From assembly GCA_030426865.1 (NCBI GenBank), contig JAUHXN010000015.1, forward strand, positions 1 to 21,651: a stretch of DNA of 21,651 bases, in the 5' to 3' direction. Below, one piece after another: positions 16,713-21,651 of this stretch (within the stretch, counting starts at the first letter, position 1; each line of letters starts with the position of its first letter). The notes beneath the pieces were generated by a model. It ran no database searches. It saw nothing but the letters and a program-made list of their open reading frames with translations, and was not told where the DNA came from. This stretch comes from a bacterium (GTDB lineage Bacteria > Bacteroidota > Ignavibacteria > Kapaibacteriales > UBA2268). The position numbers and the translations under genes are program-made.

Positions 16713-17480
16713 TTATTTCGAGTTTTTAATAATTTCTTTTGCTAAAGATAAGTAGTTTTGTGAACCTTTTGAAACAGCGTCATACAGTATTGCAGGTTTA
16801 CCATGACTTGGAGACTCAGACAACCTAACATTTCTACTTATTATAGTTTTAAATACTTTATCTGTGAAGTGTTTTTTAACTTCTTCTACTACTTCATTAG
16901 ACAAGTTCAATCTACTATCATACATTGTTAGTAGTACCCCTTCTATTTCCAAATCATCATTGAGATGTTTACGCACAATACTTATTGTATTGAGTAATTG
17001 GCCTAACCCTTCAAGAGCATAGTACTCACATTGGACTGGTATCAAAACACTATCCGATGCTGTTAATGCATTTAGTGTAAGTAATCCTAATGATGGTGGA
17101 CAATCAATTATAATGAAATCATAAGTAGGTTCCAAAGCATCAAACTTGTTTTTAAGTTGTAGCTCTCTATTCTTTCTAGAAATCATTTCAATCTCTGCAC
17201 CAACTAAGTCAATATGAGAAGGTATCAGTTTAAGAAATTCTAATTCTGTATTGACTGTCGCATTTGCAATCGAATCTTCATTGACAAGTACATCATAACT
17301 TGATATTTCTTGACTTTTAGAATCAATACCCAAGCCCGCAGTTGCATTGGCTTGTGGATCTAAATCTAAGAGAAGTACTTTCTTTTCTAATGCAGCAAGT
17401 GATGCAGCTATATTCACTGCTGAAGTAGTTTTACCTACTCCACCTTTTTGGTTTGCTACGGAAATTATTCTATTATTCAT
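16713..17480 (-). CDS. parA: Chromosome partitioning ATPase ParA (Soj family)
   Basis: A 255-residue MinD/ParA-type ATPase that binds DNA non-specifically and drives segregation of ParB-parS complexes. The deviant Walker A motif is KGGVGKTT (12-19), with signature lysine K12 and K17. Walker A' is LLLDLDPQAN with D39, and Walker B is DFIIIDCPPSLGLLTLNAL. There is no N-terminal helix-turn-helix, so it is a chromosomal (type Ib-like) ParA rather than a type Ia plasmid one. It is the first gene of parA-parB-ybgC-porQ. A weak promoter-like pair lies just upstream, and the terminator of the 1209-residue protein gene precedes it, so the operon should have its own start. Confidence 0.96.
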   Translation of the reverse strand: MNNRIISVANQKGGVGKTTSAVNIAASLAALEKKVLLLDLDPQANATAGLGIDSKSQEISSYDVLVNEDSIANATVNTELEFLKLIPSHIDLVGAEIEMISRKNRELQLKNKFDALEPTYDFIIIDCPPSLGLLTLNALTASDSVLIPVQCEYYALEGLGQLLNTISIVRKHLNDDLEIEGVLLTMYDSRLNLSNEVVEEVKKHFTDKVFKTIISRNVRLSESPSHGKPAILYDAVSKGSQNYLSLAKEIIKNSK

Positions 17481-17491
17481 CTAATTTTCAA

Positions 17492-17524
17492 TAAATTTAA
17501 GATTTATTTTTTGCTGTTCAAAAC
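17492..17524 (-). promoter_or_regulatory. Candidate promoter of the parA-parB-ybgC-porQ operon
   Basis: On the minus strand, GTTTTG (17519-17524) is followed after 19 bases by TAAATTTA (17492-17499). This fits the Bacteroidota -33 TTTG and -7 TAnnTTTG layout with one mismatch at the last base. It would give a very short leader of about 5 bases before the parA ATG, which weakens the case. Confidence 0.3.
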
Positions 17525-17535
17525 TTTAGAAATTA

Positions 17536-17577
17536 AAAATAAAAAACCCCTTATCCTATAAATTGGAAAAGGGGTTT
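17536..17577 (-). terminator. Intrinsic terminator after the 1209-residue protein gene
   Basis: Read on the minus strand, AAACCCCTT and AAGGGGTTT form a 9-bp stem, continued by a few inner pairs around one mismatch, followed by a long T-rich tract. It lies 19 bases after the stop of the giant minus-strand gene and separates it from parA. Confidence 0.9.
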
Positions 17578-17595
17578 ATAACTTTTTTAAAAGAG

Positions 17596-20500
17596 TTACT
17601 TAATTATTGCTATTTTCTTGTAGAACTCTTGTGTCGGAGTCTCGAAATAAATCAAATAGTAACCTGTGTTTAATGATTCAATACCAAATGGGATATTGTA
17701 ACTACCCTCCGTAGTTACTTCACGTTCATCAAGATTAATTTTATTACCTAGCATATCAAATACACTAACTATATGATTTCCTTTTTCAACAGTTGAAAGC
17801 TCTATACTCGTACTTGAAACAATAGGGTTTTGAACGAGTTTTATAGAAGGCTCAATTTCAGAAAGAGTAAATAACCTAAGATGACCACCTTCTTCACAAA
17901 CTCCAGTTAAGGTAAATTCTGCAGTATCTAATACAAAATCTGCAATACCTCCAGAAAGTACATCAACAGATTTGATAGCTATTTCTGAAACTTGTTTGTT
18001 ACCTAATTTTGCTAACATAGGTATGTTTGCAAATGCATATTGTGCTTGAGTTGTGTTTACTTTTGGTGTCTGAATGAATTGAATTTCTCCAGTTATATCA
18101 AGTTCAGCAATGTCATCTGAAATTATAGTATGTTCTCTATCTGTTGGTTGCATAACAGTATAATTGTACTGTATTACTATTCGTAAATCTTTATGTAATT
18201 GTTCATTAAGATTATCATTTTTATCTAGAATATAAATCGGTAAATTGAAATTCTGTCCGGGAGAAGCTGATAATTCTTCTGTAGTTGCTTCACCTTGTAC
18301 TAGTATTAAATCAAATTTTCCGTTACTTGTATTTAGTCCTGCAGACTGGCTACCATTACTATTTAATGCATCCGCCTTAATAAAACTAAGAGGAGTAGTT
18401 AATGTTGGCAGCCCATTCAATACTTCGAACTGCATATTGTATGTTTGAGTTCCTGTGAATGGAGAATTCAAATCAAATTTATGCGATACTTGATTAGTAC
18501 CTACTAAAGTCCCATTAACAGGGTTTAATAGTGATTCATCAAATTGTATTGTAAACTCTATAGAATTCGTACCTGAAGATAAAAATCCTGTTTGCCCATT
18601 CAATGTGACTGGAATTGTAGTAGTTCTACCGATATAATCCTTATTGTCATTTGCTATTGATAAATTAGCTACAGACAACGTTGGTTTACCTTCAACAGTT
18701 ATATTCTCTAAAGTTGTGCTACATGGTTGATTAACAACTAGATATAAAATACCTGATTTATCAACTGGATTGCTAGCATTTGGAGTATAAGTGACATCTA
18801 AGTTATATATTCCACTACCTGGTACAGTAAAATTAGTAGCACTTACACTAAATTCAGGTATAGGGTTCTTAGTTGCATCCCCAACATAGGCATCTACCAC
18901 ATCGTAAGGCGCCGAATTAGGATTAGTTATTTCAACTCCACTAGTTACACCTGTACCTATTACGGCTGAGATGGAAACTGCTTTATTTACTACTTCTGGC
19001 GAATTAATAGAACCAGTTACATTAACTTTCTTAACTACATTTCCGCATTCACTTGTGAATGTTATTTCACCATTATATGTATTATTAACACCAGATTCGA
19101 AACTAATTGTCACGACAGCAGTACCAGATGTAAGGTCATAACTTACTAAGTCTGTTTTAAATTCAGGAATATTCGAGTTAGCAGTTACATTGTAACCAAA
19201 AGCACTTACATTACTTAATGTTAATGTCTTTGTTGCTGGGTTTCCAAGATTAGCACATATTTCTCCGAAATTATGGTTTGGCTCTGAAACATTATAATCT
19301 ACAGCTAACATTTCTCCTTCTAATTTCACACTATACGGACTATTATCAGAGTCGTTAGTAAATATCAAATTAGTAGTTTGAACACCATTAGCTTGAGGAG
19401 TAAAATCTACAGTTACGTCAATATTATTAGTACTATTAGCAGGAACTTTAAGAGTAGTAGGTCCTGTATATGTAAAGTTAGTTCCATCTTGTAAAGCAAT
19501 ATTAGTAATGTTAAGCTCTACTGGACCATCATTTTTAACTTCTACTATAATTGTAGATTTAGGATTAACACAATTTACATCAGCAAAAGTAGCAGCAGTA
19601 GCTGCTATTTGAGGTTTACCAGCTCCACCACCTTTTAGGTTTGCTTCGAAATCACCTTTATTTGTTTTCACAGTATATAATGCTTCTCTATCTCCTTGAT
19701 CAGTAGGTCTAAACGTTGCTTCTATATCTATACATTCACCAGGTGCAAGAGTTTTAGTTTGACTAGTTACACCAAAATCAGTTTGATGAGCTCCACCAGA
19801 AACTATTATATTATCTACATCTAAAGTTTCATCTGTTAGATTACAAAATCTTTGAGTAAAAGTCTTTTGTTCTTGATCGCCTTGATTTACATTTGCGAAG
19901 ACAATATCTTCGGCATATATAAATCCAGATCTTGGAGTCATAGTTAATCCGGAACAACCTGTACCTTCAAAGTTGATTGTACCACCATAGAACTCTCTGT
20001 TCTCTGGTTTTATTGATACTTTAATAATTCTTGATTCATCTTTATTTAATGTAAATGGAGGAGCAGAACCACCCCAATTCGTTACGGTGAATATATTCGC
20101 CGGAGTAGCATTAAAACCAGTTATTTCTAGTTTATTTTTTTCAGCAGTAATTTTAACATCAAACTCTTTTGCTACATTCAACGCTTGATTTATCTCTAAA
20201 AAACTACGTTCAGTAATATCTAGATTTGGTTTCAAATCATCAGATATAGTATATGCTTTCGTGTCAGTTACTGCAGGATTAAACCCAGAATAAGTTAGAG
20301 TTATTTCTCCATCATTACAATCAGATTCAAAATCAAGATAACAAGGAGCAGGAGTTCCAAACCCTTGTGCCGATTGTAAAATTTGAGAATAAATATCTGC
20401 AACTTGTTGTTCATTCAATAGATTTTCATAATAATCACCGCCTGTAGCTCGTGATATACTTAACAGTTTGGCTTTAGAATTTGGGTCAAGTGATGTATCA

Positions 20501-21225
20501 TTCGGGTCAGGAGCAGTTGGGCCAATTGCCAATGAATAAATAGTAGTATTAGTTTCATTTGCTTTTTGTATTATCAATCCATCTTGGATAGGGCCATGTT
20601 TAGAATTTTCTTGGTGAAATCCATCAGTCATAAAAACTATAACAGGTTTGTATTGTGCATCCTTAACTAAACCAAATGCACCACCTTCATTATTTTCGTC
20701 GTATCCTAAAAATCCAGCATTATAATTAGTAGCATTAATCAATCTATAATCAGTTGCTTGTTTCAAAGAGTCTTTATCAGTTGTAAATCTAAGTAATTGA
20801 TTATAATCGAAAGTCTTTGAAAATACACCAATCGCACATTCGAATTGTCCATCAGGTAACTGATCGATAAACTGTTTAGCAACATTCTTGATAACAGTAT
20901 GTCGAGATGGAGGAGTAGAAGTTTCATTACTAATGTTATAGTCCATAGAACTAGATGCGTCAAAAATTAGAATTAGAGAGAATCTAGCTTGATCTGGAGG
21001 GCAAGTAGGTGAGGTAAATGGAGTATTGATCCCCAAATCCTTCAACTCAAAATCCAAATCACTCAGATTTCTGACCTCAGCCCCAGAAGCATCTTTAACT
21101 CTAAATTCTGCTCTCAGAGTAGGGAAATTTGTCGTAACTACTCTTTCTATCTCAATAGATTGTGAGAACACCATACTACTACAAGACAGCAATAACAAAT
21201 AAACTAATAACTTAATATTTTTCAT
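17596..21225 (-). CDS. Giant T9SS-exported protein: vWA with intact MIDAS, ASH-like repeats, cohesin-like domains, sorting tail
   Basis: 1209 residues, predicted to be exported to the surface. Order: signal peptide ending near VFSQ (21-22); a beta domain (about 24-70); a vWA domain (about 82-290) with a complete metal site (D89, S91 and S93 in DASSS; TNYNAGF; TDG in VFMTDGFH); about five choice-of-anchor D/ASH-like repeats (about 340-845), several with paired cysteines such as FGEICAN and FTSECGN; two cohesin-like beta domains (about 846-970 and 975-1120), the second ending near CEEGGHLRLF; and a T9SS type A sorting domain (about 1125-1209) with VFDMLGNKI, LNTGYYLIYFET and KKIAIIK. An alternative lipobox, LLSC with Cys15, is possible. 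It starts 60 bases after an OmpA-family gene, so the two are probably cotranscribed. The likely role is adhesion or metal-dependent ligand binding; the partner is unknown. Confidence 0.87.
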   Translation of the reverse strand: MKNIKLLVYLLLLSCSSMVFSQSIEIERVVTTNFPTLRAEFRVKDASGAEVRNLSDLDFELKDLGINTPFTSPTCPPDQARFSLILIFDASSSMDYNISNETSTPPSRHTVIKNVAKQFIDQLPDGQFECAIGVFSKTFDYNQLLRFTTDKDSLKQATDYRLINATNYNAGFLGYDENNEGGAFGLVKDAQYKPVIVFMTDGFHQENSKHGPIQDGLIIQKANETNTTIYSLAIGPTAPDPNDTSLDPNSKAKLLSISRATGGDYYENLLNEQQVADIYSQILQSAQGFGTPAPCYLDFESDCNDGEITLTYSGFNPAVTDTKAYTISDDLKPNLDITERSFLEINQALNVAKEFDVKITAEKNKLEITGFNATPANIFTVTNWGGSAPPFTLNKDESRIIKVSIKPENREFYGGTINFEGTGCSGLTMTPRSGFIYAEDIVFANVNQGDQEQKTFTQRFCNLTDETLDVDNIIVSGGAHQTDFGVTSQTKTLAPGECIDIEATFRPTDQGDREALYTVKTNKGDFEANLKGGGAGKPQIAATAATFADVNCVNPKSTIIVEVKNDGPVELNITNIALQDGTNFTYTGPTTLKVPANSTNNIDVTVDFTPQANGVQTTNLIFTNDSDNSPYSVKLEGEMLAVDYNVSEPNHNFGEICANLGNPATKTLTLSNVSAFGYNVTANSNIPEFKTDLVSYDLTSGTAVVTISFESGVNNTYNGEITFTSECGNVVKKVNVTGSINSPEVVNKAVSISAVIGTGVTSGVEITNPNSAPYDVVDAYVGDATKNPIPEFSVSATNFTVPGSGIYNLDVTYTPNASNPVDKSGILYLVVNQPCSTTLENITVEGKPTLSVANLSIANDNKDYIGRTTTIPVTLNGQTGFLSSGTNSIEFTIQFDESLLNPVNGTLVGTNQVSHKFDLNSPFTGTQTYNMQFEVLNGLPTLTTPLSFIKADALNSNGSQSAGLNTSNGKFDLILVQGEATTEELSASPGQNFNLPIYILDKNDNLNEQLHKDLRIVIQYNYTVMQPTDREHTIISDDIAELDITGEIQFIQTPKVNTTQAQYAFANIPMLAKLGNKQVSEIAIKSVDVLSGGIADFVLDTAEFTLTGVCEEGGHLRLFTLSEIEPSIKLVQNPIVSSTSIELSTVEKGNHIVSVFDMLGNKINLDEREVTTEGSYNIPFGIESLNTGYYLIYFETPTQEFYKKIAIIK

Positions 21226-21285
21226 TTTTTCGTACCAATTTTATTTCAATTTTTATATTAACAGTTTAGTTATAAAATAATTACA

Positions 21286-21651
21286 TTAATCAATAGGAGT
21301 TATGATACTAATCACAACGGTTCTACTATAGAACCTTCCTTCTGGGTAATCATTGTCATAAAGTAGCTTTTTCTCACCTAAACCACGAGCTGTAGTCTCA
21401 GGGTTTAGTGACAAGTAATCAGCTACATTGTATGCTCTCCTTTGAGATAGTTTTTGATTAGCAATCTCATTACCTAATCTATCGGAATATCCAATGATAT
21501 CAGGTATCGAATAGCTTCTCAATCTTTGTTTTGCTTTATCTGCGATAAATATATTTCTATCGTTCAGTTCTGCTTGATTATACCCGAACCCAATCATAGA
21601 GTAAATATCAAATTCCTTATCAGGAAGTACATTTTCAAATTTGTACTCTAT
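21286..21651 (-). CDS. OmpA-family C-terminal domain protein (partial, N-terminus off the right edge)
   Basis: The last 121 codons of an OmpA-like gene. The frame is open to the window edge, reading IEYKFENVLPDKEFDIYSMIGFGYNQ, so the Met at 21597 is internal and not the start. Features of the peptidoglycan-binding OmpA domain are FGYNQAELND, a helix with IADKAKQRLR, then GYSDRLGNEIANQKLSQRRAYNVADYL, matching the usual G-x-xD--G----N--LS--RA--V--YL pattern, and a final basic RTVVISI strand. The D and R that contact diaminopimelate in OmpA domains appear present (GYSDR and SQRRA). It probably anchors an outer-membrane protein to peptidoglycan. It is the upstream partner of the 1209-residue T9SS protein gene. 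The missing N-terminal part could be a barrel, TPR or PD40-type region. Confidence 0.85.
   Translation of the reverse strand: MEYKFENVLPDKEFDIYSMIGFGYNQAELNDRNIFIADKAKQRLRSYSIPDIIGYSDRLGNEIANQKLSQRRAYNVADYLSLNPETTARGLGEKKLLYDNDYPEGRFYSRTVVISIITPID

Noticed and set aside
15814..17480. Canonical parS sites (TGTTTCACGTGAAACA-like) near parAB.
   Set aside because: None was seen by eye anywhere in the window; parS may lie outside it. A pattern search allowing two mismatches would settle this.
1547..21225. Signs of horizontal transfer (insertion sequence, integrase, tRNA-flanked island, direct repeats).
   Set aside because: No transposase, integrase, tRNA or flanking repeat was found, and composition looks even along the window.

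Overview
The window is strongly AT-rich, coding-dense DNA from a Bacteroidota/FCB-group bacterium. It looks most like the Kapabacteria/Ignavibacteria/Chlorobi side of that group. Three proteins end in a type IX secretion (T9SS) type A sorting domain. A PorQ-like protein, long secreted proteins built of choice-of-anchor D (ASH-like) repeats, a DUF1800-DUF1501 pair and two possible TAnnTTTG-type promoters point the same way. The lineage is inferred from protein style, not from a marker gene. No rRNA, tRNA, CRISPR array, insertion sequence or phage gene was seen, and no gene-free stretch exceeds about 180 bases.

Left part (1-8393): a diadenylate cyclase gene (cdaA) runs off the left edge on the minus strand, cut just before its DGA catalytic motif. 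It is divergent from a TSUP/TauE-type transporter gene. Next is a 1643-residue T9SS-exported protein combining a vWA-like domain without metal-site residues, a complete seven-blade WD40-like propeller, seven ASH-like repeats and a sorting tail. An M2 (ACE-type) zinc peptidase lipoprotein follows 26 bases later, and a strong terminator closes the block.

Middle (8394-13506): a YbiT-like ABC-F ATPase stands alone with its own terminator. It is followed by a DUF1800/DUF1501 two-gene operon. DUF1800 has no signal peptide, while DUF1501 has a twin-arginine-type N-terminus and a T9SS tail. A bidirectional terminator separates this operon from the convergent genes beyond.

Right part (13507-21651), mostly minus strand: a small outer-membrane beta-barrel protein; a small plus-strand lipoprotein whose stop shares a CTAG with the opposing stop of porQ; then parA-parB-ybgC-porQ, an apparent operon joining chromosome partitioning to an acyl-CoA thioesterase and a T9SS accessory protein. 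Last come an OmpA-family gene (cut by the right edge) and, 60 bases downstream, a 1209-residue vWA/ASH/T9SS protein with an intact metal site and its own terminator. The two giant proteins are architectural relatives with homologous vWA domains starting at the same residue, one of which has lost its MIDAS.

The common theme is the cell surface: export and sorting (PorQ, three sorting tails), peptidoglycan anchoring (OmpA), outer-membrane barrels and lipoproteins. Housekeeping genes (c-di-AMP synthesis, ParAB, ABC-F) lie between them.
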